A stretch of DNA of 64,000 nt, from positions 224,852,239 through 224,916,238 of the forward strand of contig CM071568.1 in NCBI GenBank assembly GCA_036426205.1. The letters are read 5' to 3'. A model generated the notes under the pieces. The model was given only the letters and a program-made list of their open reading frames with translations. It searched no databases and was not told the origin of the DNA. The position numbers were made by a program, and so were the translations under genes. The first letter of the stretch is position 1, and every line of letters begins with the position of its first letter. Shown here piece after piece: positions 10,561 through 21,680 of this stretch. Source of the DNA: Ascaphus truei (Eukaryota; Chordata; Amphibia; Anura; Ascaphidae).

Positions 10561-10825
10561 CTGTTCAGTAAAGCTATTTGGAAATACCATATAATATGGT
10601 GTAGTCAGGATAGACAGAAAGGCGCCTGTTACCTGGGTCCACTGGACCTGTTGCCAGTGAGTAGCAGGTAGGTGGCACTGTAGGTTATAGATGGTAATGG
10701 CAGGGTGAAGATGGAGATGAAAAATGTATTTAGGGCAGAGGATAGGCTTCTTAAGAAATAGAAAAGTAAACGTTTGCGTATGAAGCATATTCTGCATTAG
10801 AACAAAACTACATTCCAATTATTAT
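10561..10825. other. Unassigned region
   Basis: AT-rich sequence between the PLE-type inverted repeat and the dispersed repeat. No gene or element ends were recognised. Confidence 0.4.
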
Positions 10826-10990
10826 TTTTATTATCATTTATTTGTAAAGCGCCAACATATTCCACATGGAGGTACAATAGTGGTACAGAGTTGCCTTTAT
10901 TACAGACACAGAATGACATCTCAAATAAGGACAAACAAGCGCAAAGAGATACGGAAGATAATGCGGGCCCTGCTCCCGGGAAATGACACT
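10826..10990 (+). repeat. Dispersed frog-type repeat (GCGCCAACATATTCC)
   Basis: The segment TTATTTGTAAAGCGCCAACA, with CAAATAAGGACAAACAAGCG and GCGGGCCCTGCTC downstream, matches a dispersed repeat I have seen often in frog sequence. A related one (ATTTATATAGCGCCATCC) lies at 44.9 kb. The class is uncertain, either SINE or DNA transposon end. Confidence 0.45.
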
Positions 10991-11788
10991 CACATTAATA
11001 AGTCCTTACTGCCTACTCTCCTTCCCCTTCTCTGCTCACCTCACATCTCCATAACTGAGTGTTTCTGTGGTAATGGTTCCAGTGCTGCAACTAATGTTAC
11101 TTTTGGAATCAAATTGAAAGGTTGATAAGGAAAGCGCAATAAAAAAAAAAAGTGTTAAACTTGGACAAAGCTAAGTCAGCATTTGGCACTTCCTGAGACC
11201 CATCCTGACACCTGAATTCATTAGAACAGAGGATTTAGACATCGGTGGATTTAGCCCTTAAAATTGAACACTTTTATGAGACTCATCTTTTTTTCCCCCT
11301 ATAAAACATCAAGATATGTTTTTTATTAAAAGGCGAAGCCCAAAGGTTTCCAGAGCCACTTAACTAAGACAAAAGATGTAAAGCTCCTCTTTTTCTCTCT
11401 CTTAAAATTAATATTAATATAGAGCCTTTTATACGTTATTATTGGTTTTCAAATAAACGTTTCTAATTATTGTAATTGATTTATGGATGGACCGCTGTTT
11501 TCATTGCCACAATAGGGATAGATACTTTGTGTAATTTTGTAAGTACCTTTGTGCCTCCTTTTTCCATTTGCGGCAATTATATTTTCATTAAATTCACGTT
11601 TAAGTAATACTAACCCTTCCATGTAGCAGTCAGGTTTCATTCTACAAGTAGGACATCATGTTTTTTTAATAGTTTAAAATAATTGTTTAATTGGTATGCA
11701 AAATTGCCAAACAGACATCCATATACATAAATGCCAATAATACCAATCTCCACCCAAACGTTACAATTTTTCCCTCTTTACATAAAAA
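10991..11788. other. Unassigned AT-rich region
   Basis: No coding motif, tandem array or terminal repeat was recognised over about 800 bp. Confidence 0.4.
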
Positions 11789-11790
11789 TA

Positions 11791-12286
11791 CAGGCAGTCC
11801 TCGGTTATCCGACACAATGCGTTACTCAAAATGGCGTTGGATAGCGAAACGTTGTAAAGCGAAACACATTTTCCCGTAGGAACACTGTTTAAATGAAAGG
11901 TTCCGTTCCTGAAGGCATTTTTAACACTAAAATACACCAAATATTTTACGCAGGCAATAAAATATGCAGCACACACATAAATTATATAGTGTATATACTG
12001 TATTATATATATAACATAATAAATAATATATTATATAGTATAATATTATATAGTATAATATATATATATATATACATACACACGCTCTTACGACGCTTTG
12101 CAACATTGTTTATGTGTATGTGTATATATATATATACACACACATACACGTACAACGTTGGAAAGCATCATAAGAGCGTTGGATAAGCCGTTTTGGCGTT
12201 GTAAAAATGAACATTAGGTATGCGTTGCATAGCGTTGGATAAGCCATTCGTTGTAAAACGAAGCGCTGTAAAACGAGGACTGCCTG
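11791..12286. mobile_element. 496-bp Tigger-like MITE
   Basis: Terminal inverted repeats CAGGCAGTCCTCG (left) and CGAGGACTGCCTG (right) are flanked by TA on both sides (11789-11790, 12287-12288). Subterminal motifs GTTGTAAAGCGAAA and GTTGTAAAACGAAGCG resemble Tigger/pogo ends. There is no transposase. The interior carries a long hairpin (12083-12178). Confidence 0.8.
12083..12178. repeat. Hairpin with ~45-bp arms inside MITE
   Basis: The left arm starts CGCTCTTACGACGCTTTGCA, and the right arm ends GGAAAGCATCATAAGAGCG. They pair across a TATATATATATA centre at about 12125-12136, with a few mismatches. Confidence 0.75.
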
Positions 12287-12288
12287 TA

Positions 12289-14020
12289 TAGCGTGTAAAA
12301 GGCAGCGCCTGGAATCCCTTTTTCCACCATGTGTAATTTCCTTGGTATTGATGTAACACTTAACTCACAAAGAATGCATATGTATTGATTGATACATTTG
12401 CTTTTGATGATATCCTTTACCAAGCAATAAGAGATTCATCATGCTAAATAATATTACTGGCCAAACACAAATATATACAGTATATACTGTAGTTTCACCT
12501 CTTCCTCCTGTTTTTTAAATCTCTGTTCTCCTCTGCTTATTTATCTGTGTTTGTCCTAAATAGTTTTGTGATACTTGACATAGAATTAGACAGCATGTCA
12601 ATTAATGTGTTGTAAAGTGTTTACTATGGTATATAAACTCTTGCTATAAGGATAACACGCTTGTTTTACAACGAACAATATGAGGATAAGAATCTTCCAT
12701 GGCCAACATTTATACAGTATAATGCACATCTACGGATTCTGCACACAGCTATTATTAATGTTTACTGTATATAGCAAATGACGCAAGATACATATGTAAT
12801 GTTTCTTGTTGTAATAACGGCAAACTCAATAAAAATAAAATTTTCAACATGCAGATATAAAATAATCACTACTGATTTTCTGGAAAAGAGAAAACTTGCA
12901 TTATGAAAAACTTGCATAAAACAGCTGTCAAAATATAACAACTCTAATGTGGTTTATTTATCAAAGTGTCCTGGTTCTAAAACGAAGGTGAAAAATAGCA
13001 GGACCAGATCTATAAAAACAAAAATCTCATTGCTGTAAAATGGGATTCTTTTACTTTGCCGAATTTTATTTTATTGCAAAAATTATCCACATTGGGGAAT
13101 GTGATAAATAGCCCCCTAAATTGGATTGAGGTGTACATTGAAGTTATAGTATCAATGCTATATTTCTGTGGGCTGCAGTTGTATGTGTAATGTAGTGTGT
13201 AATATTGCACTGTGACAGCATAGTACAATGCACAGGGAGAATAGTCAGTACAGACTGTGGTGTAAAGCCAGCCTTATCCATGTACGCTGTACATTCTTCT
13301 TTCTAACAGTGCATGTCGGTTATATGCCAAAGATAATATCAGAGATAATTAAACATGACACTTCAATCATTTATATTAATACACAATCCCATGGAGCACT
13401 ATGAAGTGATGTTAGTGATGCTAAACATTGTGATTCTAAGAATTGCTCATACCTTTTTCCCTGTAGGCCTGTGGTGAATGTTCGGAACGCATGATGTCAC
13501 AGACATTACAAGTACTGCCTCACACATGAGCCATTATTCACAGTTTTCATGACAATGGACAACATGAACCAAGCTGAAATAAAGCAGCAGCCCAGGCTTA
13601 TTGTCATTTTTATTTGCGTTTACATTTGTTACTCTTACTTTCACCAACGCTGTATTTATTTTTTAAATCTGATGCTCTGTTCAGGAGATTTGTGTTTGAA
13701 AAATGTTTCTGTCTGGGAGGATATAATGGAGTTGTTCAGAAGTGAGAGATTACATACACGTATATGCACTGATACTGTATTATGGTTTACAGTCATATTT
13801 GACAGAGGATATGCCATTCAGGCATATGTATTGCTAGTGCTGTAGTTATGTGTGTAAAGTGGCAGAGTTATAGTGTTCACTGTAAAATCATGCAACTTTT
13901 CTTAAGGGAGATGAAAAATCACCACAAGAACCTTTATAAGCAATAAAATTCACTACAATGTTGCATTCAAAATGGTTTCTTTTAAATAAAAAGGGTTATG
14001 TGTGCTGAGAACAAGCATTT
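12289..14020. other. Unassigned AT-rich region
   Basis: About 1.7 kb of AT-rich sequence with no recognisable gene or element ends. An open stretch at 13549-13845 (98 codons, hydrophobic, Cys/Tyr-rich) has no known motif and is probably chance. Confidence 0.4.
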
Positions 14021-14021
14021 T

Positions 14022-14467
14022 AAGTGAAACTTCTTTGTCTTTTGTTACACAAATTAATTTGTGATGGTGATGTTTGTAATTAATAATCAAAACACAATTT
14101 CAGTGACAAAACACAATAGCACCAATATATTTATACTAACTGTCAATTACGCGTTTGTGAAGCTGTGTGTGACTCTGCGTGTGTGACTCTGCGTGTGTGA
14201 CTGTGTGTGTGTGTGTGTTTGACTGTGTGTGACTATGTGTGTGACTCTGTGTCTGTGTGTGACTCTGCGTGTGTGACTGCATGCGTGTGTGACTGCGTGC
14301 GTGTGTGACTGCGTGTGCGTGACTGCGTGATAGACGCATGTGCACGTGTGATGGGCGCGCGCCCATTAGCAGCGTGACGTGACTTTGGTTACGTTTTTTT
14401 TTCGTTACAAGGCAATGCATTTTTTCCCTATGAAAACCATGTAGGCGCCAGCAAAGAAGTTTCACTT
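14022..14467. mobile_element. 446-bp TIR element with minisatellite core
   Basis: Perfect 16-bp inverted termini, AAGTGAAACTTCTTTG (14022-14037) and CAAAGAAGTTTCACTT (14452-14467), bound the element. No convincing target duplication is visible (left flank ends TTT or T, right flank starts CAA), so the superfamily is not assigned. The interior contains a TG/CG-rich minisatellite. No transposase frame is present. Confidence 0.65.
14163..14333 (+). repeat. Minisatellite, unit GTGTGTGACTCTGC
   Basis: About 12 irregular copies of a 12-14-bp unit, GTGTGTGACT(C/G)(T/C)G(C), inside the TIR element. Open frames on the minus strand here are repeat artefacts. Confidence 0.85.
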
Positions 14468-14469
14468 CA

Positions 14470-15940
14470 AAACTACTTGTTCTTATGTGAAATGCATTCT
14501 GAATGGTCTGTGTGTTGTAGAGAGATTCCTGTGTTCTTTGCATGCTGTACATACTGCACGGACTGAAAGTGTTACACTGTGGGATGCATGTACGCGCGAC
14601 ACTGCTCGTTGAACAATAATGTACACTTGCGTATCAGCACACATTTTAATGATTTGCTTTTAGAATTACTTTATCGCCAATATACATAGCAACACGACCC
14701 CCCAACCCAATCTCCCCCTAATCCATTTTCCAAATTAAATGAACAACTGCATTTTTTACACTAAAATGCTATTACCGGGGTTCCAAGATGGCTGCTTAGG
14801 AGAAGGCTGCCGCCTGCTGACGGAAGCTCCCTCTAAAACGGCATTTGAAACAGTATAAGATGACGTTTCCTCACAAAAAACATGCATGATGTTCAATTTG
14901 AGGATGGAAATCCTTTCAGCAAAAATAAAAATAATGTTGACATCTTCTAATTTGATTGGGGAATCTTAGACCTAGACAGAGGCAGATGGAAGGGACAGAA
15001 AATGACTGTTGGCAGCTTTAAATTCTACTTGAGCTCTGTGAGGACCCTGTCTGGGCACACAGCGTCCTCCCTGCAGTTGTGACAGACGCACAAATGACAT
15101 ACACATTGTATGTGGGGGACTGGCAGCTCGCATAGCCATTTTAAATCAGGGCCAACTGTCTCTATGACCATTTTAACCTTTTTGTTATCTTTATACAGAT
15201 CAAATATTTTTTTCACCCTAGCTGGGCAAAGTGGGTGGGGACTTGCGGAGCTTGTCAGGGACCTACCCAGTGACAAAGGGGGCTCACCCCCGCTGGTCTG
15301 AACCTGAAAATTAGGCCCCTACGAGTCCGCACCCATATTCCCCACCTAGGGGGAGGAGGGTGTAAGAGAGAGTAAAAGAGGACGGAGGGGGTGAGAGAAA
15401 AAGAAGAGGGGGAAAGAGTAAAAGAGGAGGGAGGGGTCTGAGAGTAAAAGAGGAGGGGGATGATATCGAAAGACATTTAGAACTAACTGCACTGTAGTCA
15501 TCTGTGTTATAACATTAGTAAAGGTTTGTGTTGCAGGGACAATGCAACGACACGTGGGTGTTCTGAGTATAAGCTTTTTATTTTAGCCAGGTGCAATAAG
15601 GAAGAAGAACAATGAACAAGTCCAGAGTCTGTGTTTTTCAAGCCCCTTAACCAGGCAACTGGGACGTCGTTTATTAAGCCAGCTTTTTTAAAGCTGTAAT
15701 TAATCCAGTCACTGCTGGACCGTAGACCTATACATAGGTCTCCCAGATATACTAAATTCACCCTGTCACTGTTTGGTAGATAAGAGTACACAACAATGTC
15801 ACTCTATCACTCGACCTCCTCCATTCTCAACCAAACGGATTCTCACTACTGCAGCTGGACGAAGAATGGGAGCCCCTCGAAACGGCCCGGGGACATGGTG
15901 GTTCAGCCTTCACCCAGAGCGCACCTGAGCTGGGCATTAG
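14470..15940. other. Unassigned region
   Basis: No genes were recognised. A purine-rich stretch with GAGTAAAAGAGGAGGG repeats lies at 15345-15460. The remainder has no recognisable termini. Confidence 0.4.
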
Positions 15941-16225
15941 TTTGAATTGCCTATACAGTATATCAATGGTTAAGCACTACATTTGGATACATTCTTTCAA
16001 TACACTTCATACAGCAGTACATACACCAGCTCTCTGTACATACACCAGCTCTCTGTACATACACAGCTCTCTGTACATACACCAGCTCTCTGTACATACA
16101 CCAGCTCTCTGTACATACACCAGCTCTCTGTACATACACCAGCTCTCTGTACATACACCAGCTCTCTGTACATACACCAGCTCTCGTTGTACATACACCA
16201 GCTCGCTGTACATAACACCAGCTCT

Positions 16226-16493
16226 TGTACATACACAGCTCGCTGGACATACTCCAGGCTCGGGACAGACACCAGCTCGCGGGATCAGAACACGCGAGGG
16301 AAAGACACCAGCGCGCGGGACAGACTCACCAGCGCGGGGAACGGACAAACAAGATAGAGAGGGAAAGAAAAAAGTCTTCCACATTTCTACCCCCAAACCC
16401 GAGCCTTAACAGCCCTCCTGGTCCAATCCTCGAATGGCATTCCTCCCCCCTTCCATTTTTAATTTTACTCTCTTGTACCCACCAATCACCACC
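16226..16493 (+). repeat. 268-bp duplicated block, first copy
   Basis: This block, containing GCGCGGGACAGACTCACCAG and ending ACCCACCAATCACCACC, recurs without any visible difference at 16646-16913, exactly 420 bp downstream. Together with the intervening 19-mer array it makes a 420-bp higher-order unit. No function is evident. Confidence 0.9.
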
Positions 16494-16645
16494 ACGCCAC
16501 CCACGACTCTGCTGTACATACACCAGCTCTCTGTACATACACCAGCTCTCTGTACATACACCAGCTCTCTGTACATACACCAGCTCTCTGTACATACACC
16601 AGCTCTCTGTACATACACCAGCTCTCTGTACATACACCAGCTCTA

Positions 16646-16913
16646 TGTACATACACAGCTCGCTGGACATACTCCAGGCTCGGGACAGACACCAGCTCGC
16701 GGGATCAGAACACGCGAGGGAAAGACACCAGCGCGCGGGACAGACTCACCAGCGCGGGGAACGGACAAACAAGATAGAGAGGGAAAGAAAAAAGTCTTCC
16801 ACATTTCTACCCCCAAACCCGAGCCTTAACAGCCCTCCTGGTCCAATCCTCGAATGGCATTCCTCCCCCCTTCCATTTTTAATTTTACTCTCTTGTACCC
16901 ACCAATCACCACC
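16646..16913 (+). repeat. 268-bp duplicated block, second copy
   Basis: Identical to 16226-16493 by eye. Sequence diverges immediately on both sides (ACGCCACCC versus CTGCTACCC on the right), which marks the duplicated unit as block plus adjacent 19-mer array. Identity implies very recent duplication, gene conversion or an assembly effect. Confidence 0.9.
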
Positions 16914-17329
16914 CTGCTACCCTACAACTCTCTGTACATACACCAGATCTTGTACATACACCTACCCCAGCTCTACTGTACATACAGCTCTCTGTAAATA
17001 CACCTTTGTACATACACAGCTCTCTGTACACATACACCAGCTCTCTGTACATACACCAGCTCTCTGTACATACCAGCTCCTTGTACATACACCAGCTCTC
17101 TGTACATACACCAGCTCTCTCGTACATACACCAGCTCTCTGTACATACACCAAGCTCTCTGTAAACAAAAAAGCTTGCTCCTCCCATTTGTAACTACACC
17201 AGCTCTCTGTACATACCAGCTCGCGGTACATGTTGGACACCAGCTCTCTGTACATACACCAGCTCTCTGTACATACACTCTCTGTACATACACCAGCTCT
17301 CTGTACATACACCAGCTCTCTGTCTGTGT

Positions 17330-17725
17330 GTTGATAGCAAAATATCAAATTTGAATAAATCAGACAGACCCATTAAAACCACATCAGTTATAGACCTGAC
17401 AGCAATTCCAGAAAACATTTATATTGTAGTTCAGACCGGTGGGACATGGCGAGCCGCGGATAAATCTTTAAGCAAACAAAGAAAATTGCAGTGAGGCTAT
17501 TGACAAACAAACCCATTGCTCCATATTCAACACACCACTGTTCCTTTTATTTTCTTTATTGTGCAGTTAAACATAATTGAATACAGTTTAGTACATTATG
17601 TTCAAGACAATTAAAAAAAAAACTGTATCAACAATTAAAAGGAAGTGCTTAATTGACTTTCCTTTTGACAACCCGATCCCGCTGTTGAAAAATGAAAAGA
17701 TGTTTTAATTATTTATGGGGTGATA
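17330..17725. other. Unassigned region
   Basis: AT-rich sequence after the minisatellite. No gene or element ends were recognised. Confidence 0.4.
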
Positions 17726-18124
17726 CTGCACCGACACACTTTATTCGAGCAAATACCCAGTATGTACCTGGCAGATACCTGGAATGCGCCGCTCCTCACC
17801 TCTGACAAGCCCCGTTGCATTTGCCTTCCCAGCCTGGGTTCATGCCTGGCTGATGGGCGGCTGATCTGTTAAATGATAATGATTAGGATTTAATAGGCTG
17901 CAATGCTTCGCGTGTCTACCAGATGGCATAAATTCATGAATTGTAATGCAGTATATATATATATATACTGTGCAGTATTGCAGCCAGCGGGAATAAAATG
18001 CTTCTATCCCTGCTTGGAAAATAACCCAATGCACTCGGGCAGAAAACAGTCACAAACCTCAATACACCCGGGTATACCCGAATTCGTGGGACTAGCCGAG
18101 CTCGAATAAAGTGTGTCGCCAGTG
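17726..18124 (-). mobile_element. 399-bp MITE, family shared with 63.67 kb
   Basis: The inverted ends share GACACACTTTATTCGAGC (left 17732-17750; right in reverse complement), and TA flanks both sides (17724-17725, 18125-18126), suggesting the Tc1/mariner superfamily. The reverse complement of its right half aligns along its length with 63673-63830, including GCATTTTATTCC and GGCTGCAATACTGCA. No transposase is present. Confidence 0.7.
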
Positions 18125-18565
18125 TACTCTGTAGTGTAGAGCTAGAGTAGGTTGTGGGCATGAGCAATATGGCAATGGATGCATACTGTATGTGTTCCAT
18201 TGAACAGGCATAGAGCACGCATGCTCAGCGGTGAGACTACAGAACAACACAGTCTTTCAGTAATGCATGTATTGTACAAGTGGAACTTCACAAGAGACAG
18301 CCAGGGTCAGTTTGCGGAAGATTTAAATTTTTGGGGAAGCTTCATTAAAAACTGTTATAACACATGAATTAATCAATATTTACCACAACCACAGAGACTG
18401 TGTCTGGTGTCTTGCTTTAGTTTTCTATAATTGAAAGAGTGTATGTATGGGAACAAGAGGTGGTTATGGGTGTCTTAAAAAACAACTGCCACTTTTCTTA
18501 TATAGTTTATTTATTTATTATACAGTACTATATAGAACATGCATAACTGTAGTAGCCTCAGAATA

Positions 18566-19130
18566 CAGCTGAACCCTGTTATAAAGCGGTCCTCGGGGTC
18601 CACAGAATGAGACCGTGTTATAACCGGGATCGCGTTATAAAATTTCACCGCGCGACTACCGGCATCTGCACCTTTCTCCTCTCTGCAGCTCACCCTGCTT
18701 CATCAGGCTGCGTCCATGTGCGTGGCACTTACATAGACTTTCAAGTGCAGAGGATGGTCACATGACATATACACACACACCTACACCATGTGGGAATTTT
18801 TTTTAATCATTCAATGTTTTATTGCTTACGAACTCATATACACACCCCTACACCATATGTTAAGTTTGTTTTTAGAGTCTGGGACATCACACAAACCCTA
18901 TGGCTTGCAGGTAGAGAATTGGTACTAGCATATAAAAGGTCCTGGGTTCGATTCCTGTATGATATGGTGTCATTTATCAATTATTATTTTATATATGATA
19001 AAATAAATAAAATTATAATTTAATTTTATTTTAATTATAATGTTTGTGTGTAATGTTTTTAAATCTGGAGCCACACTCAGACGACGTTATAAGCGGATCT
19101 GCGTTGTCGCGCTATAACGGGGTTGAGCTG
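18566..19130. mobile_element. 565-bp Tigger-like element, copy B
   Basis: Ends CAGCTGAACCCTGTTATAAA and ATAACGGGGTTGAGCTG lie within TA flanks (18564-18565, 19131-19132). The left end matches the reverse complement of the right end of the copy at 7451-8194, including ACCGTGTTATAACCGGGATC, so it is the same family in opposite orientation. The interior differs from copy A and includes a tRNA-like segment. Confidence 0.8.
18900..18965 (+). repeat. tRNA-like segment (degenerate A box, intact B box)
   Basis: ATGGCTTGCAGGTAGAGAAT resembles a decayed tRNA 5' half. GGTCCTGGGTTCGATTCCTG contains a consensus Pol III B box, GGTTCGATTCC. No cloverleaf with a full acceptor stem was found, so it is more likely a SINE head than a tRNA gene. 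It lies inside the Tigger-like copy B and is absent from copy A. Confidence 0.5.
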
Positions 19131-19132
19131 TA

Positions 19133-19850
19133 CATTGCATTTAGCTTACCTACAGTACACACTAGCATCACCTATTGTTAGTTAAAACAACTGTGGAACC
19201 CACGAGACATCACTGCGATCACGGGGCCGCAAGGACATGCAAGGAAGTGCAGAGACATTTCACTTTTTTACCTGCAGTAATGGGAATAGTAAGTCTTGCT
19301 TCAGTAGTACTTCTTTAAATCCAGGCAGCAAAATACATTTTTAACAAACACGCCCCTCCATATTTTTCCTTTTACACCAAGTGCTGCTAAGTGCACGCCC
19401 AGAGGGTTTGCCTCTCAGGTCTACGATTAAAACAAACTGTCAACCTTTTTGCTATTCATCTATTTTCTATTACCTAACCCCTCAGCCGAGCCTGATGCCA
19501 TCACTACCTGCTGAACAGAGAGTGCAACCCCCTCCTACCCGTGCCTGGAACCCTCACTTCCTATGCCAAGATGAGCTTGATACCCAAGCATTACCACACA
19601 TTGGGGGAGATGTGGGGGGAGGAGGTTAACGCCCCAGCAGAAGCTTGCTTCGTGACTGGCCTAGCATCAGTTATTTTTTGAGACCCACCGTACAACCAAG
19701 TCATTACTTCCCGGAAAACACTACTGAAGTCTCAGACCCAGCATGAGGTAGACATGCAAACCCTATACCAACGTCCCCATCCAGACCCAACATATTGAGC
19801 TCTGGAGACATGGTGCTTCTTCATCACGTTACCACATTGTATTTAAAACC
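19133..19850. other. Unassigned region
   Basis: No recognised gene or repeat lies between the Tigger-like copy B and the 5'-truncated end of the CR1-like LINE near 19852. Confidence 0.4.
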
Positions 19851-19870
19851 TCCCTGACGAAAAAGCTGAG

Positions 19871-21326
19871 GTATTAAACAAATTCTTTGCCTCTGTGTTT
19901 ACCAAGGAAGAATCAAGTTCAATAGTAGCGCCGCAGGAGGAAGCCACAACCTCCCTATTAATGAACAATTGGTTAACTGAGGAAGAAGTTCATAAGCGAC
20001 TTGAAAAAATTAAAGTAAATAAGGCACCTGCCCCCGATGGCATACATCCAAGAGTTCTCAAGGAGTTAAGCTCAGTAATAGCAAAACCATTATATTTAAT
20101 ATTCAAGGACTCCATTTCCACAGGCTCAGTACCACAAGATTGGCTTTAAAGCAGATGTGGTGCCTATATTTAAAAAGGGAGCTAGATCACAACCGGGAAA
20201 TTACAGACCTGTAAGCCTGATTTCAATAGTAGGGAAACTACTTGAAGGTTTAATACGGGATAATATTCAGGAATACCTAATGGAAAACAAAATTATCAGT
20301 AATAGTCAGCATGGATTTATGAAGGATAGATCTTGCCAAACTAACCTTATTTGTTTCTTGGAGGAGGTAAGTAGGAATTTAGACCAGGGTAATGCAGTTG
20401 ATGTGGTCTACTTAGATTTTGCAAAGGCTTTTGATACGGTTTCACACAAGACCCTGCTTTTTAACTTGTTTATTAAAGACCTTGAGGTTGGGATCGAGAG
20501 CAAAGTCTCCATATTTGCTGATGATACTAAATTGTGTAAGGTAATAGAATCAGAGCAGGATGTAATTTCTCTTCAGAAGGACTTGGAAAGACTGGAAACG
20601 TGGGCAGGTAAATGGCAAATGAGGTTTAATACAGATAAATGTAAGGTTATGCATTTGGGATGCAAGAATATAAAGGCGACTTACAAATTAAATGGAGATA
20701 TATTGGGGGAATCCTTGATGGAGAAGGATTTAGGAGTGCTTGTAGACTGCAAGCTTAGCAATAGTGCCCAATGTCATGCAGTAGCTGCAAAGGCAAACAA
20801 GATCTTATCTTGCATCAAGCAGGCAATGGATGGAAGGGAGGTAAACATAATTATGCCCCTTTACAAAGCACTAGTAAGACCACACCTTGAATATGGAGTA
20901 CAATTTTGGGCACCAATCCTAAGAAAAGACATTATGGAACTAGAGAGAGTCCAGAGAAGAGCCACCAAATTAATAAAGGGGATGGACAATCTAACTTATG
21001 AGGAGAGGCTAGCTAAATTAGATTTATTTACATTAGAAAAGAGGCGTCTAAGAGGGGCTATGATAACTATATACAAATATATTCGGGGACAATACAAGGA
21101 GCTTTCAAAAGAACTATTCATCCCACGGGCAGTACAAAGGACTCGGGGACATCCCTTAAGGTTGGAGGAAAGGAAATTTCACCATCAACAAAGGAAAGGG
21201 TTCTTTACAGTAAGGGCAGTTAAAATGTGGAATTCATTACCCATGGAGACTGTGATGGCAGATACAATAGATTTGTTCAAAAAAAGGTTGGACATCTTTT
21301 TAGATGGGAAAGGATATACCAAATAA
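19871..21326 (+). pseudogene. Broken CR1-like ORF2 (RT) with internal deletion
   Basis: Encodes the RT region of a CR1-like LINE. The first part (19895-20149) has the KAPAPDGIHPRVLKEL motif and ends in a frameshift near 20146-20148, where one extra base in a T run changes DWLK to a stop. The second part (20157-21326) has FKKGARSQPGNYRPVSL, HGFMKDRSCQTNL, VYLDFAKAFDTVSHKTLL (first catalytic Asp), FADDTKL (Asp pair, FADD at 20514-20525), then HLGCKNIKATYKLNG, VQRRATKLIKGM and the C-terminal KRLRG-type region ending at a natural stop. SHKTLL runs directly into FNLFIKDLE. The usual ~55 residues with the PQGSVLGPLL box are missing, so the RT cannot be functional. Other regions look well conserved. 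Confidence 0.9.
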
Positions 21327-21329
21327 GTA

Positions 21330-21680
21330 TACAGTGGCGGCCGAGCTGAGTCTTCTGCGGCCGCCACCGCAATGTGCGGGCAGACTCCGGGCAGACGCGG
21401 CATGTGACGCATATCGCGCGTCACTGTGGCGCTGGTCACACGTTCCGCCGGCATCCCCGGGTAAGGGGACAGGGGAATGGAGGGGAGATGCGGGAAGAGG
21501 CGGAGCAGAGGCAGCTAGGGGGTCGCGAGGGGAGGGGAAGACGCGCGAAGCTGCCGAAGCAGCCAGGGGGTCGCGAGGGGAGGGGAAGATGCGGCTGAGC
21601 GCGGCCAAGTTCGGCGCCAGCTAAAAAAAGCCCCGGACAATTACGGGCATTTGTAAGATTGAAGCTGGCCGCAGCAGTAC
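21330..21680. mobile_element. GC-rich insert in CR1 3' UTR
   Basis: About 350 bp of GC-rich DNA between two CR1 parts. It starts near TACAGTGGCGGCCGAGCTGA and ends near CTGGCCGCAGCAGTA. A short inverted pair, GTGGCGGCCG and CGGCCGCCAC, lies at 21332-21367, and a direct repeat of GGGGTCGCGAGGGGAGGGGA occurs at about 21518 and 21569. TA at both edges and GGCGGCC/GGCCGC ends suggest a non-autonomous DNA transposon, but the termini are imperfect and the class is unsure. Confidence 0.55.

Larger units (their letters stand above)
16015..17325 (+). repeat. 19-bp minisatellite CTCTCTGTACATACACCAG
   Basis: Three blocks of a 19-bp unit (16015-16225, 16511-16645, 16925-17325) total some 40 copies. The unit is almost invariant in the first two blocks and more degenerate, with indels, in the third. 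Because 19 is not a multiple of 3, the array encodes the same 19-residue cycle (QLSVHTPALCTYTSSLYIH) in all three forward frames, so the long open frames are artefacts. GTAC palindromes occur once per unit. Confidence 0.95.

Noticed and set aside
16225..17193. 322-codon open frame over the minisatellite
   Set aside because: The 19-bp unit lacks in-frame stops in all three forward frames, so long frames are expected. The peptide is a simple repeat and the frame runs through duplicated non-coding blocks.
15942..17330. CRISPR-like array
   Set aside because: Direct repeats of 19 bp are contiguous with no spacers, and the context is a vertebrate genome.
18900..18965. Functional tRNA gene
   Set aside because: The B box is good, but no acceptor stem, anticodon stem or terminator could be assembled, and the segment lies inside a transposon.
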